Assembly: GCF_007748095.1 (NCBI RefSeq) | Contig: NZ_CP036287.1 | Location: 1,178,001-1,242,000 of the forward strand | Source of the DNA: Engelhardtia mirabilis | GTDB taxonomy: Bacteria > Planctomycetota > UBA1135 > GCA-002686595 | DNA: 64,000 nucleotides | Direction of reading: 5' to 3' | In this document: in pieces, positions 28,731 through 37,701 of the stretch | How the letters are laid out: each line of letters opens with the position of its first letter | Position numbering within the stretch: position 1 is the stretch's first letter | Program-made: the position numbers and the translations under genes | Notes under the pieces: model-generated | What the model saw: the letters and a program-made list of their open reading frames with translations, nothing else | Told to the model about the DNA's origin: nothing | The model's database searches: none

Positions 28731-29597
28731 TCAGCCGCCGATCGGGGTCGACAGCCGGTTCGTGAAGGACCCGGTGAGAGGGGCGAAGTTCGTCAGTTCG
28801 AAGCCCTGCCACTGGAAGGCCAGACCCACCAGGTTCGGGTCCTTGGGCAGCGGGAAGCCCCACACCTGCGGCTCGGGACCCGCGAAGGTCGAGGAGGTCG
28901 GAGACAGGAAGAAGCCGAGCATCTCGAAGGCGCCGTCGAGGCCGCCGATCGGCAGCACGACTCCGGGAATCGCCACGCCGATGTAGAGGTCGATCAGGGC
29001 GCCCGGAGTGGCGTACATCGCGATCTCGTACGGGGCGCCGATGCGCAGCTCGGCCGGCGCGGTCAGAGCCGGCGTGTAGACGTAGGCGTCGGTGGCCGTG
29101 GCCGTGGTCAGGCCGTCGCCGACGGTCACGTCGGAGGCGCCGAGCGGGTTGCCGTAGACGTTCACGCCCGGCGGGGTGACCAGGCTCAGCTCGGTGTCGC
29201 TCACGACGGTGACGCCGGAGGCCGCCGCGCCGCCGACCTCGACCGAGATCGGGCCGCCACCCAGGAAGCCGGAGCCGACGACGGTGACGGTGTCGCCGCC
29301 CGCCTTGCTGCCGCTGCCCTGGAGGACGCCGAAGACCGCGGGGCCCGGCGGCGCGAAGCCGTTCTCGCTCCACAGGGCGCCGCCGCGGAAGCTGTAGTTG
29401 GCCGAGCTCGAGGCCGTGGCGCCGCCGGCGAAGGCCAGGCTGGTCTCAGCCGCATAGCCGGCCGAGCCTGTGGCACCGCCGGCGCTGTTCAGGTTGCCCG
29501 CCGGCGCGATCGAGGACTCCGACCCCGAGACACCCGATTGGGCGCTCACGATCGGAGCCAGGGCGCTCGCGGCGCAGATCAGGAAGAGTGACTTCAT
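28731..29597 (-). CDS. Secreted IPT/TIG-domain protein
   Basis: 288 residues with signal peptide 1-19 (cleavage VSA-QS). The first 60 mature residues are Ser/Gly/Ala-rich. An IPT/TIG immunoglobulin-like domain follows (about 78-170): VTVVGSGFLGGGPISVEVGG and later VSDTELSLVTPPG are diagnostic. The last 100 residues (AELRIGAPYEIAMYATPGA, later LVGLAFQWQGFEL) match the C-terminal module repeated in several secreted proteins of this genome type. It is probably extracellular and structural. It diverges from the sigma gene at 29750 with 152 bases between them. CCC precedes ATG. Confidence 0.75.
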   Translation of the reverse strand: MKSLFLICAASALAPIVSAQSGVSGSESSIAPAGNLNSAGGATGSAGYAAETSLAFAGGATASSSANYSFRGGALWSENGFAPPGPAVFGVLQGSGSKAGGDTVTVVGSGFLGGGPISVEVGGAAASGVTVVSDTELSLVTPPGVNVYGNPLGASDVTVGDGLTTATATDAYVYTPALTAPAELRIGAPYEIAMYATPGALIDLYIGVAIPGVVLPIGGLDGAFEMLGFFLSPTSSTFAGPEPQVWGFPLPKDPNLVGLAFQWQGFELTNFAPLTGSFTNRLSTPIGG

Positions 29598-29749
29598 GGG
29601 ATTCCGAGTGCGTGTCGTGGATGGAGAGCCGTCACGGCCTGCTCCAATCCAGCCACGGAATCCGCGCCGGCGGGGGGCAGCGGCGGCGCGGCCGATTCGC
29701 CGCGCTCGGCCTCAGCCCCTTTCGTGGACGGGGGTTACAATGCGAACTC

Positions 29750-30337
29750 GTGTCAGCCGACCCCCCCCAGCAGCCGGCCGCTCGGCCCACCTCCGTGACC
29801 GCGATCCTCGCTGCGGTGGCCCGCGAGGACGCCGGAGCCGCGGATGCCCTCTTTCCCCACGTCTACGAGGAGCTGCGCGCCCTCGCCGGGGCGCTCTTCC
29901 GGGGATCGGGCTCCGAGCACACCCTCCAGCCGACCGCCGTCGTGCACGAGGTCTACTTGAAGCTCGTCGGGGACGCCGGCGACTGGAACGGGCGTGAGCA
30001 CTTCTTCGCGCTGGCGGCGACGGCCATGCGCCAGGTGCTGATCGACCACGCTCGACGCAAGCGTGCCGACAAGCGCGGCGGTCGCTGGGACCGGGTCAGC
30101 CTGGACGATTCGGCTCCCTCGAGCGACCTGGCACCCTCGGTGGTCGAGCTCGACGACGCCCTGGCCGAGCTGGAGCGCGAGAATCCGCGACCGGCGCGGG
30201 TGATCGAGCTGCGCTACTTCGGCGGACTCAGCGTCGTCGAGGCCGCGCGAGTCCTGGGGGTCTCCGAACGCACGGTCAAGTCCGAGTGGCGCTTCGCACG
30301 CGCCTGGCTCCGCGCTCAACTCACCCCGGACGCCTGA
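29750..30337 (+). CDS. ECF-like RNA polymerase sigma factor
   Basis: 195 residues. Region 2 includes FPHVYEELRALAGALF, the diagnostic LQPTAVVHEVYLKL, and AATAMRQVLIDHARRKRADKRGG. Region 4 has VVEAARVLGVSERTVKSEWRFARAWL, the helix-turn-helix contacting -35 elements. This is the ECF-like subfamily common in planctomycetes and acidobacteria that is paired with protein kinases. GTG 29750 was chosen because it gives the family-typical length; the open frame reaches back to 29588 with unrelated Arg-rich sequence. The kinase gene starts 6 bases after its stop, so a sigma-kinase operon is clear. No anti-sigma gene is present; the kinase may control activity. Confidence 0.9.
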   Translation: MSADPPQQPAARPTSVTAILAAVAREDAGAADALFPHVYEELRALAGALFRGSGSEHTLQPTAVVHEVYLKLVGDAGDWNGREHFFALAATAMRQVLIDHARRKRADKRGGRWDRVSLDDSAPSSDLAPSVVELDDALAELERENPRPARVIELRYFGGLSVVEAARVLGVSERTVKSEWRFARAWLRAQLTPDA

Positions 30338-30343
30338 TTCGCG

Positions 30344-33300
30344 ATGACGCAGGGCTCTCGCGCGCGCCTGGCCGCGGTCTTCGCCCAGGCCGTCGAACTT
30401 CCGGACGCGGAGCGTCCGGCCTTCCTCGAGAGGGCCTGCGGCGACGATCCGCAGCTGCGCGCCGAGGTCGAGCGCCTGCTGGAATTCGACTCGGCCAGCA
30501 TGGGCTTCCTGGGCGAGGACCAGATCGACTCCAGTCGCGAGCAGCTGGAGTCGGTGCTCGAGGGAAGCCGGCAGCTCGTCCGGTCGGCCGATCCCGATCG
30601 GATCGGACCCTATCGGGTCCTGCGCCGCGTCGGGGAAGGGGGCATGGGCATCGTCTACGAGGCCGAGCAGGATTCGCCCCGCCGCCGCGTGGCGCTCAAG
30701 GTCGTGAAGCCGTTGCTCGCGACGCCGAGCCGGATGGCGCGCTTCAGGCAGGAGGCCGAGCTCCTCGGCCGGCTGCAGCACCCCGGGATCGCCCAGGTGT
30801 ACGAGCTGGGGACCTTCGACTTCGGGCACGGGCCGCAGCCCTACTTCGCGTTGGAGCTCGTCGACGGTTCCGACCTGGCGACCTACGTGGCCGAGCACCG
30901 CCTGTCGGTTCGCGATCGCTTGGCCCTGCTCGTGCAGGTCTGTGAGGCCGTCGATCACGCGCACCAGCGGGGCGTGATCCACCGCGACCTGAAGCCGGAG
31001 AACATCATGGTGGATGCCGAGGGGCGCCCCAAGGTGCTCGACTTCGGCGTGGCTCGGGCGACCGAGGGGTCGACGGTCCTGACGACGCTCGTGACCGAGG
31101 AAGGCGACCTGCTCGGGACCATCGCCTACATGGCTCCCGAACAGCTCGAGGGTCACATCGAGGAGATCACCCCCAGGACCGACGTCTATTCCCTGGGGGC
31201 GGTCGCCTTCGAGCTGCTCACCGGCCGGCCGCCCCACGAGCTGCTCGGGCTCCCGCTCGCCGCCGCCATTCAACTGGCCCTCGCCGGTGACCCGCCGGCA
31301 CCGTCGACGCTGCGCCCCGAGCTGGCGGGCGACGTGGAGACGGTCGTCGTCCACGCCCTGGAGAAGGAGCCGGCGCGGCGCTACGCGAGCGCGGCGGAGC
31401 TCGCAGCGGACCTCGAGGCGGTGCTCGAGGACCGGCCGATCCTCGCGCGGCCGCCCAGCCGTCGCTACCGCGCGTTGAAGTTCGCCCGGCGCAACCGCGC
31501 GCTCGTCGGAGGAGTGACCGGGACGTTCCTCGCGATCTTGCTCGGGCTGGCGACCTCGCTGCACCTGTGGGGCCGCGAGCGCGAGCAGCGGGGACTGCTC
31601 CAACTGGCATCGGCCGAGCTGCGCAGGGGCGAGGCTCAGCTCGTCGGCGGGGTCATGGCATCTGCGCGCGAGGCCCTGGAGCAGGGCGACGTCTGGGGCG
31701 CGGTGAAGCAGCACTCGCGCGTGCCGGAGAGTCGACGCGGCTGGGCCTGGCGTCTGTTCCGGCGCCGCCTACCGGTGCTGCTCGACCTGGAGAGCGACGT
31801 CGCGATCCTCCCCGAACCGGCCCTGCCCCGCTGGCGATTTGCCGGCGACGATCATCTCTATGCCCTCGATCTGGCGCGGGACGCGGTTCGCCTGATCCCG
31901 CTCGATGGGCCCGAGCAGGAGTTCGAGCGAGAGTTCGAGCGATTCGCCGGCATGGGCCTGAGGTGGGTCGACGTGGCCACGCCGACCGGCTGGGCGCTCG
32001 GCTGGGCCGATGGCGAGACCGTCTTGCTCGATCTCTTCGGGGGTCGGGTGGTGCGACGGTGGTCGACCCCCTGGAACCGGGAGCTGGGCCAGGCCTCCCA
32101 CGACGGCGAGGTGGTCGTGGTCCAGCAGGGCCCGGACCTCGCGACCGTCTTCGACAGGGGCCGGGCCATCTCGAGTCTCGACTGCGGCGGCGCCGACTCC
32201 GCCATCGCCCAGCGTCACTGTCGCCTGAGCCCAGCCGGGGATCGAGTGTTCGTGAACCGGCTGTCGGAGGTCGCGATCGTCGACTTGGGGACCGGTGTCG
32301 AGCGAGTCCATCGGCCCGGTCCCGGATTCGACCGGATCCTCGGCGAGCCGATCGATGGCGGCTGGGTCAGTCACCAGTGGGTCGAGACCGAACGCGGGCG
32401 CACGGCCTCGCGGATCCAACTGGAAGAGGTGCCCGTGCTGGACGAGTGTCTGCTGATCACCGAGCACACCGGCCGCGCGAGCTTCGCCACGCCGCGCGAC
32501 GGACGCTTCGTCGCCATCGGCTCCCACGGCTGGGTGGAGCTGCGCGACACGCTCGCAGCCGACCCGTACGTCGTCAGTCGTTTCCAGGACCAGGACGGGC
32601 GGCTCGACCGGGGCGCGGAGTTCTCCGTGGTCGGCGAGGTCTCTCCCAGCGGCAAGCGCCTGTTGGCCTTGGCCCACGGCGACTACCGGCCGTGGCTGGT
32701 CGACCTCGCGGAGTCCGCGATCGGGGCGGACGTCGATTCGCGGTCCCGCTCCGTGCAGATCCACGACCGCGTCCTCTACCACCTGGCCGTGTCGCCCGAC
32801 GGGAGTCTGGCTGCCGCCACCGGGCCGCGCATGGACGCGGTCCTGGTCTGTGACGCCACGACGCTCGAGCCGCTGGCGCGGCTCGAGCGGCGGGCTGTCG
32901 ACTTCGGCAGCCGCGACGCACTGCTCGCCTTCTCCGACGACTCGCGTCGCCTGGTGATGTCGACCCCGATGGTGGGCTTCGACGGGGTGGTCGTGGTGGA
33001 GTGGGACCTGGTCGGCGGCGGAGTCACGGTCACCGAACCTGGGGTCGAGGTGACCGGCGGCAACCACGTCCAGCTGCTCGACGAGTTCATCGGGCGCCTC
33101 GAGCCGAGCGAGCGCGCGCGCCTGAGCCAGAAGGTGCAGATGGCCGGGCCGCGCGCCGTCGCCGTGAACCGAGCGTACGAGCGTAGCTCCGATTGGAAGG
33201 AGAACCCCTCCGGTGCCGGGCGTCGCTGGGCCACCCTTGCGACGCCGGGCCGGGCACCGCGAGCGGACTTGACGGCGCTCAGCGTGCACCCCTTCGAGGA

Positions 33301-33802
33301 CCTGGTGGCCCATATCGCGGGCTACGAAGTGAACCCCGGCGACTCCGCGTCGTCGGGCCAGCTGAGCGTGCGACGTCTGGACGGCGGCGAGCTCGTGAAC
33401 CAGGTCAAGCTCGATCACAAGCCCTGGTGCGTGTCCTACTCCCCCGACGGGCAGACGCTGGCGGTGGGCTGTAGCGGCGGGTGGATCCAGATCTACGAGA
33501 CCGAGTTCCTGGCCCTTCAGCACGAGTTCCGAGCGACCCGAGGCTACGTGTACTCGCTCGCCTTCCTCCCCGACGGGGAGCGGCTCGCGTCAGTTGGGGA
33601 GGACGGCCAGCTGCGGGTCTGGGACCCGCGGCCCCAGCGGGTCCAGGACGCAGCGCGCCAAGCCTGGTCGGAGCGTCGCGCCGAGCTGGCGGCGCGTCCA
33701 GAGCTCGAGGCGGAGCTGCCCTTGTTGTCCGGCGAGGAGCGCGCCGCCGCGCTGATCGGGCTGATCCGACGCCGCTGGTCGTCGGAGCCGCGGGGCCGCT
33801 GA
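30344..33802 (+). CDS. Membrane serine/threonine protein kinase with WD40-like C-terminus
   Basis: 1152 residues. The N-terminal helical region (1-80) is typical of sigma-linked kinases. The kinase domain (about 88-350) has GEGGMGIVYE (97-106), catalytic Lys in VALKVV (K119), HRDLKPEN (213-220), DFG (233-235) and GTIAYMAPEQ, all intact. One transmembrane helix follows (about 387-408, VTGTFLAILLGLATSLHLW). The long outer part (about 450-1130) is a beta-propeller-like sensor whose last repeats are WD40-like (YVYSLAFLPDGERLASVGED and LRVWDP). The predicted job is to sense an extracytoplasmic signal and phosphorylate the co-encoded sigma factor or other targets. Orientation across the membrane is inferred. 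Confidence 0.9.
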   Translation: MTQGSRARLAAVFAQAVELPDAERPAFLERACGDDPQLRAEVERLLEFDSASMGFLGEDQIDSSREQLESVLEGSRQLVRSADPDRIGPYRVLRRVGEGGMGIVYEAEQDSPRRRVALKVVKPLLATPSRMARFRQEAELLGRLQHPGIAQVYELGTFDFGHGPQPYFALELVDGSDLATYVAEHRLSVRDRLALLVQVCEAVDHAHQRGVIHRDLKPENIMVDAEGRPKVLDFGVARATEGSTVLTTLVTEEGDLLGTIAYMAPEQLEGHIEEITPRTDVYSLGAVAFELLTGRPPHELLGLPLAAAIQLALAGDPPAPSTLRPELAGDVETVVVHALEKEPARRYASAAELAADLEAVLEDRPILARPPSRRYRALKFARRNRALVGGVTGTFLAILLGLATSLHLWGREREQRGLLQLASAELRRGEAQLVGGVMASAREALEQGDVWGAVKQHSRVPESRRGWAWRLFRRRLPVLLDLESDVAILPEPALPRWRFAGDDHLYALDLARDAVRLIPLDGPEQEFEREFERFAGMGLRWVDVATPTGWALGWADGETVLLDLFGGRVVRRWSTPWNRELGQASHDGEVVVVQQGPDLATVFDRGRAISSLDCGGADSAIAQRHCRLSPAGDRVFVNRLSEVAIVDLGTGVERVHRPGPGFDRILGEPIDGGWVSHQWVETERGRTASRIQLEEVPVLDECLLITEHTGRASFATPRDGRFVAIGSHGWVELRDTLAADPYVVSRFQDQDGRLDRGAEFSVVGEVSPSGKRLLALAHGDYRPWLVDLAESAIGADVDSRSRSVQIHDRVLYHLAVSPDGSLAAATGPRMDAVLVCDATTLEPLARLERRAVDFGSRDALLAFSDDSRRLVMSTPMVGFDGVVVVEWDLVGGGVTVTEPGVEVTGGNHVQLLDEFIGRLEPSERARLSQKVQMAGPRAVAVNRAYERSSDWKENPSGAGRRWATLATPGRAPRADLTALSVHPFEDLVAHIAGYEVNPGDSASSGQLSVRRLDGGELVNQVKLDHKPWCVSYSPDGQTLAVGCSGGWIQIYETEFLALQHEFRATRGYVYSLAFLPDGERLASVGEDGQLRVWDPRPQRVQDAARQAWSERRAELAARPELEAELPLLSGEERAAALIGLIRRRWSSEPRGR

Positions 33803-34282
33803 CCGGCCCGCGGCGTTCGTAGGCGGTCGGCACCGCGAGACGCAGCTTGCCCCGCTCGGCGGCCAGCGTATCCAGGTTCCGCTCGAGCTCGCCCTTGGTT
33901 TCGTCGATGCGGCCGCGGTCACAGATCGCTCGGCAGCCTTCGACGAAGCCAAGGCGCATGAACCCGTGCTCCAGTAGGACTCGAGCGCCCGCGAAGCGCA
34001 GGCTGAAGTGGCCGTGGTCCACCGATTCGATCCCGCCCAAGCCGGCGGCGCCCAGCATGGTGACCAGGGCGTCCGCACTCGCGCGGTGGTGGACGTGCTC
34101 CTGGAGAGCCTCCACGCGATCGGACTGACCGAGTCGTCGCACGATGCGCCACCAGGATCGGCGGCCACCGGGCGCCGCTCGGACCTGCCGGGCACCGATC
34201 CCGGCGGCGTACCCTGCGACGCCTCCCTCGTCCGCCGGCTCCGCGCCTTCGTCCGCCGTCCGACCCTCTACCAGCTCCCGAG
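33803..34282. other. Intergenic stretch holding only a gene remnant
   Basis: 480 bases between the kinase and the GyrI-like gene. The minus strand keeps a methyltransferase remnant (entered separately). The rest shows no gene, no clear hairpin and no recognisable promoter. Confidence 0.4.
33830..34142 (-). pseudogene. C-terminal remnant of a class I SAM-dependent methyltransferase
   Basis: The minus-strand frame from ATG 34142 reads HHRASADALVTMLGAAGLGG, then HFSLRFAGARVLLEHGFMRL, then GFVEG, then LERNLDTLAAERGKLRLAVP. This matches the last third of methyltransferase-domain proteins, where 'SAEALRxLLxxAGF', 'FxLRFxDGxxLLxHxFxRLGF' and a final 'L.LTVPxxY' occur. The SAM-binding Gly-rich motif is absent, no start region is present, and the frame runs on antisense into the kinase instead of stopping. 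The left boundary is set where similarity fades. It is most likely a 5'-deleted relic. Confidence 0.5.
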
Positions 34283-34747
34283 ATGCTCGAGAACCCCCAC
34301 GTCACCTCCACCGCCCGTCAGCCCACGGCCGTGATCCGCTTCACCATCCCGCGCGACGAGATCCAGGCGGTGATGGGGCCGGCGATCGGAGAGGTCATGG
34401 CGACCGTCAAGGCCCAAGGTCTGGGCCCGGCCGGTCCGGTCTTTAGTCGGCACTTCCGCATGGACCCGGAGGTCTTCGAATTCGAGGTCGGCGTCCCGGT
34501 GCCGCGCGCCGTCGAGCCGGCCGGCCGCGTGGTCGCGAGCGAGCTGCCCGCCACGCGGGTGGCGCGCGCCGTGTACCGCGGCCCCTACGAGGGCCTCGGC
34601 CAGGCCTGGGGCGAGTTCATCGCCTGGATCGAAGCCCAAGGGCTGGAGCACGGGCCGAGCCTGTGGGAGTCCTACGTCGCGGGTTCCGAGTCCGGCTCCG
34701 ATCCGACCGCTTGGCGCACGGAGTTCAATCGGCCGCTCGTCGACTGA
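34283..34747 (+). CDS. GyrI-like small-molecule-binding domain protein
   Basis: 154 residues, a stand-alone GyrI-like (SHS2) domain. It begins with TAVIRFTIPRDEIQAVMGPAI, then FEFEVGVPVP and VARAVYRGPYEGLGQAWGEF, the strand-helix pattern of the effector-binding half of BmrR/Rob-type proteins, and ends with SLWESYVAGSESGSDPTAWR. There is no DNA-binding domain. Such proteins bind hydrophobic or cationic small molecules, and some hydrolyse cyclopropanoid toxins. The function here is unknown. A strong hairpin follows. Confidence 0.75.
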   Translation: MLENPHVTSTARQPTAVIRFTIPRDEIQAVMGPAIGEVMATVKAQGLGPAGPVFSRHFRMDPEVFEFEVGVPVPRAVEPAGRVVASELPATRVARAVYRGPYEGLGQAWGEFIAWIEAQGLEHGPSLWESYVAGSESGSDPTAWRTEFNRPLVD

Positions 34748-34810
34748 GACGGGCGACGGCGGCGCCGCCGAGCCGAGAGTCGCTCTCGACGCCGACTGAA
34801 CCCGCAGTTT

Positions 34811-34835
34811 CGCCCGGGGCGCTGGGCCCCGGGCG
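34811..34835. terminator. Bidirectional hairpin between the GyrI-like and FG-GAP genes
   Basis: CGCCCGGGG (34811-34819) pairs perfectly with CCCCGGGCG (34827-34835) over a 7-base loop. It lies between convergent gene ends at 34747 and 34843. No T-run. Confidence 0.55.
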
Positions 34836-34842
34836 CGTTGCG

Positions 34843-37470
34843 TCAGAAGCCGTAGCCGATGGTGACCGCGTTCGTCAGCGCGAAGCCCGCCGGGTAGCCC
34901 GGGTGCACCAGCAGGGCCTGTTGCGGGATCGTGAAGCCGGGGATGGCCGTGGTCCAGACGGTCTTGTCGATGGCCACGCTGCCCTCGCCCTCGGCGCCGG
35001 GCGTGCCGCCCAGGACTCCGGCGTAGATCTGGTAGAGCGGCGCGATGAACACACCGGCACCCGGGAGCGGAACGTCGACCAAGTTGACCTCGGTCGTGCC
35101 CCAGTAGACGAAGTAGAAGGCGCCGCCTATGCCGTGCACGATGCGCAGCTCCGCCGAGGGCGTCCCCGGCACGAAAGGCCCCTTGGCGCCGAGGACAGGT
35201 GCCACCGGCCCGCCGCCGTAGCCGAAGCCGTACTGCTTGACCGAGCCCGAGGAGGGCGTGTCGAACGTCGTGGCCTCGATCAACAGGTTCGAGATCAGGT
35301 CGCCGTCGCCGTCGCCGTCCAGGTCGGCGATCGAGTAGGAGTTGGGACCGAAGTAGGACTCCAACTCGTAGACGCCGCCGGTCGCGGTGGCGAGCCACAG
35401 CTCCAGGCGAGTACCGAGTGAGCCCTGCTGGTCCCTCCAGCCCAACAGGTCGGCCAGACCATCGCCGTTGACGTCGCCAGCGGCAACCCGCTCGTAGCCG
35501 CCCACCGAGGGCAACATCTGCAACGGCGCGGTGTAGGCGCCGCCACCCAGGTTGAGCGCCACGGTCAAGCCGGACGTGGTGGTGCCGCCCAGGGTCGCGA
35601 AGCACAGGTCGACCAGCCCGTCGCGGTCGAAGTCGAACAAGAGCGGAATCTCGCCCATGGGCACCACGAGCTCGAAGGTCTGCACCTCGGTGAAGTTGCC
35701 GCTGCCGTCGTTCTGTTGGAAGTGCCAACTGCTGGTGTTGCCGAAGGTCTCGCGCATCAAGAGGTCGGTGTCCCCGTCGCCGTCCAGGTCCGCGATTGCG
35801 CGCGGTTCGCCGCTGAAGCCCGCGACCTTCGCTCCGAAGTGACCGGCGCCATCCCCCGGGTACCAGCCGCCCGAGCCCAGCACGTCCAGGTCTCCGTCAC
35901 CGTCGAAGTCGGCGGAGTCGATCAGGCCCGAGTACTGGGCTCCGACCGCGATGCCAGCCACCGCAACGCCTCCGTCCACGTAGACCCCGTCGGCCTGGCC
36001 GCGCAGCAATCGCGTGCCCAGGAACTCGAAGGTCGGGTTGAAGGGGAAGGTCTGAATCAGCTGACCCCATTCCACGGCCAGGTCGCCGTAGCCGTCGCCG
36101 TCGAAGTCGCCGCGCGCCAACACTTGGTCGACCAGTTCGGTCCCCGGCAGTGGAATGCTGAAGGCATCGACCGCCGGTCCCTTGCCGGTGCCGTCGTTGA
36201 TCGTCACGTAGCGCGAGCCGCCGGACAGGTCGAGGTCGCCGTCGCCGTCCACGTCGACCGCCTCGGCCGTGACGGTCGCGCAGCAGCCCTCGGTCAGGAT
36301 CGGCTTGCCGACCGCCTCGATCGTGCCGGAGCCGAGCAGCACCGCGGAGCCGGCGGCCACGTCCAGTCGCCCGTCACCGTTCAGGTCCGCGACCCCCGCG
36401 ATGCCCCAAGGTTGCGAGGCGCCGGGCCAGCTCCAGTAGGTCGCGAACTCCACCGTCAATCCCTCGGAGCGGCCCAGATAGATCAAGGCACTGCTGAACT
36501 GCGACGAGAAGTCCAGGTACATCAGGTCGTCGTCGCCATCGCCGTCCCAGTCGACCATGTAGCCGGGGCCGATCCACGGTGTCCCGCCGATGCCGCTCTG
36601 CCCGGGGCCGGCGACGAGGGTCCCGCCGCTGTTCTCCAGCACGAAGGCGCCAATGCCGCCGGTGGTGTACTGGGTGAAGACCAGGTCATCGTCGCCGTCG
36701 CCGTCGACGTCGCCGGCGGTCAGGGACGAGGCGCTGCCAATGTAGGTGGTCACTTCGAGCACCTGGACCAGGCCGGGGTTGGCGGCGGCGTCCCAATCCA
36801 CGAGGTAGAGGTCGGCGCCGCCGGGCTCGAAGGCCGCGCGGGCCACGGCCACCTCGTCGGATCCGTCCCCGTCGCGGTCGAGCACGGTCAGGTGTCCGGC
36901 GTAGGTCGGGAGCGACTGCGACGGTGCAGCCAGCGGCGTCGGGCCGTCGAGGATCCACGCGTTGACCTGGTAGTCGGTGCCCACGCCGAAGACGGTGTCG
37001 GTGTCGTAGGTCACGACGTCGAGGGTCCCGTCGCCGTTGACGTCACCCAGGACCAGCTCCCAGGTCAGCTCCGGGCCCGGCAGTTGCAGCGGCGGGTCGA
37101 AGCTCCCGTCCCCGCGCCCGGCGTAGAGCCGCACGCCCGACGTCCCGGCCGAGGGCAGGTCGTTGTAGCGCACCACCAGGTCCGCCAGCCCGTCGCCGGT
37201 GACGTCGCCCAGGGCGTTGTACTCCTGGCCGGAGAGTCCCGGGATCGTCGCACCGAGCGTGGGGTTGGTGCCGACGTCGAGCACGCTGAACCAGCCGCTG
37301 GCGCTGCTGACGACGCCGTCGACGGTGCCGTTCTGATCCAAGTCGGCCAGGGCGACGTAGTTCTGGTCGCCGCTCAACTCGTAGCGGGGGGCCCGGAGGA
37401 TTGACTGGGTATGGGCCGTCGACGCCAGGGTCAGGGTCGCGAGGGAGAGGTGAAGGGGAGCGGCGCGCAT
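34843..37470 (-). CDS. Secreted FG-GAP/VCBS repeat protein
   Basis: 875 residues with signal peptide about 1-21. It is built almost entirely of FG-GAP/VCBS repeats of 50-60 residues whose loops read DxDxDGxxD (for example DLDQNGTVD, DVNGDGTLD, DRDGDGSDE, DVDGDGDDD, DLNGDGRLD, DFDGDGYGD, DLDGDGDTD). These bind calcium and fold as integrin-alpha-like propellers, probably two or more in tandem. The C-terminal 100 residues (LRIVHGIGGAFYFVYWGT, later GAGVFIAPLYQIYAG) are the shared secretion/anchor-like module. ATG 37470 was chosen over 37533 because it directly begins the signal peptide. CCC precedes ATG. Confidence 0.85.
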   Translation of the reverse strand: MRAAPLHLSLATLTLASTAHTQSILRAPRYELSGDQNYVALADLDQNGTVDGVVSSASGWFSVLDVGTNPTLGATIPGLSGQEYNALGDVTGDGLADLVVRYNDLPSAGTSGVRLYAGRGDGSFDPPLQLPGPELTWELVLGDVNGDGTLDVVTYDTDTVFGVGTDYQVNAWILDGPTPLAAPSQSLPTYAGHLTVLDRDGDGSDEVAVARAAFEPGGADLYLVDWDAAANPGLVQVLEVTTYIGSASSLTAGDVDGDGDDDLVFTQYTTGGIGAFVLENSGGTLVAGPGQSGIGGTPWIGPGYMVDWDGDGDDDLMYLDFSSQFSSALIYLGRSEGLTVEFATYWSWPGASQPWGIAGVADLNGDGRLDVAAGSAVLLGSGTIEAVGKPILTEGCCATVTAEAVDVDGDGDLDLSGGSRYVTINDGTGKGPAVDAFSIPLPGTELVDQVLARGDFDGDGYGDLAVEWGQLIQTFPFNPTFEFLGTRLLRGQADGVYVDGGVAVAGIAVGAQYSGLIDSADFDGDGDLDVLGSGGWYPGDGAGHFGAKVAGFSGEPRAIADLDGDGDTDLLMRETFGNTSSWHFQQNDGSGNFTEVQTFELVVPMGEIPLLFDFDRDGLVDLCFATLGGTTTSGLTVALNLGGGAYTAPLQMLPSVGGYERVAAGDVNGDGLADLLGWRDQQGSLGTRLELWLATATGGVYELESYFGPNSYSIADLDGDGDGDLISNLLIEATTFDTPSSGSVKQYGFGYGGGPVAPVLGAKGPFVPGTPSAELRIVHGIGGAFYFVYWGTTEVNLVDVPLPGAGVFIAPLYQIYAGVLGGTPGAEGEGSVAIDKTVWTTAIPGFTIPQQALLVHPGYPAGFALTNAVTIGYGF

Positions 37471-37701
37471 GGGAGCTCTCGGGGGCAAGGGGTGGGGAGG
37501 TGCGAGCGCGGTCGCAGAAGGCCACGCTGTCACCCGCCCCCTATACCCCCGAGAGTCCCGCCGGCGGGGCTCAATCCGCGGGAGTTCGCGACGCGCGGGG
37601 AACGTTCCGCCTCCCCGCTGCGTCGCGCCGCACCGCCGTCGCGTTCGACTTCGGTCAGCGGCGCCACCCCGACGCGAGGCCGGGGCGCACCCTCGCCCGC
37701 C

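Noticed and set aside
26994..29591. Long plus-strand frame across the collagen-like gene
   Set aside because: It is the complement of Gly-Pro repeats, giving Arg/Asp/Gly-rich artefacts. The minus strand has signal peptides and clear domains.
29588..29749. Upstream extension of the first sigma factor
   Set aside because: The extra 54 codons are Arg/Gly-rich, overlap the start of the divergent IPT gene and are absent from the family; GTG 29750 gives the normal length.
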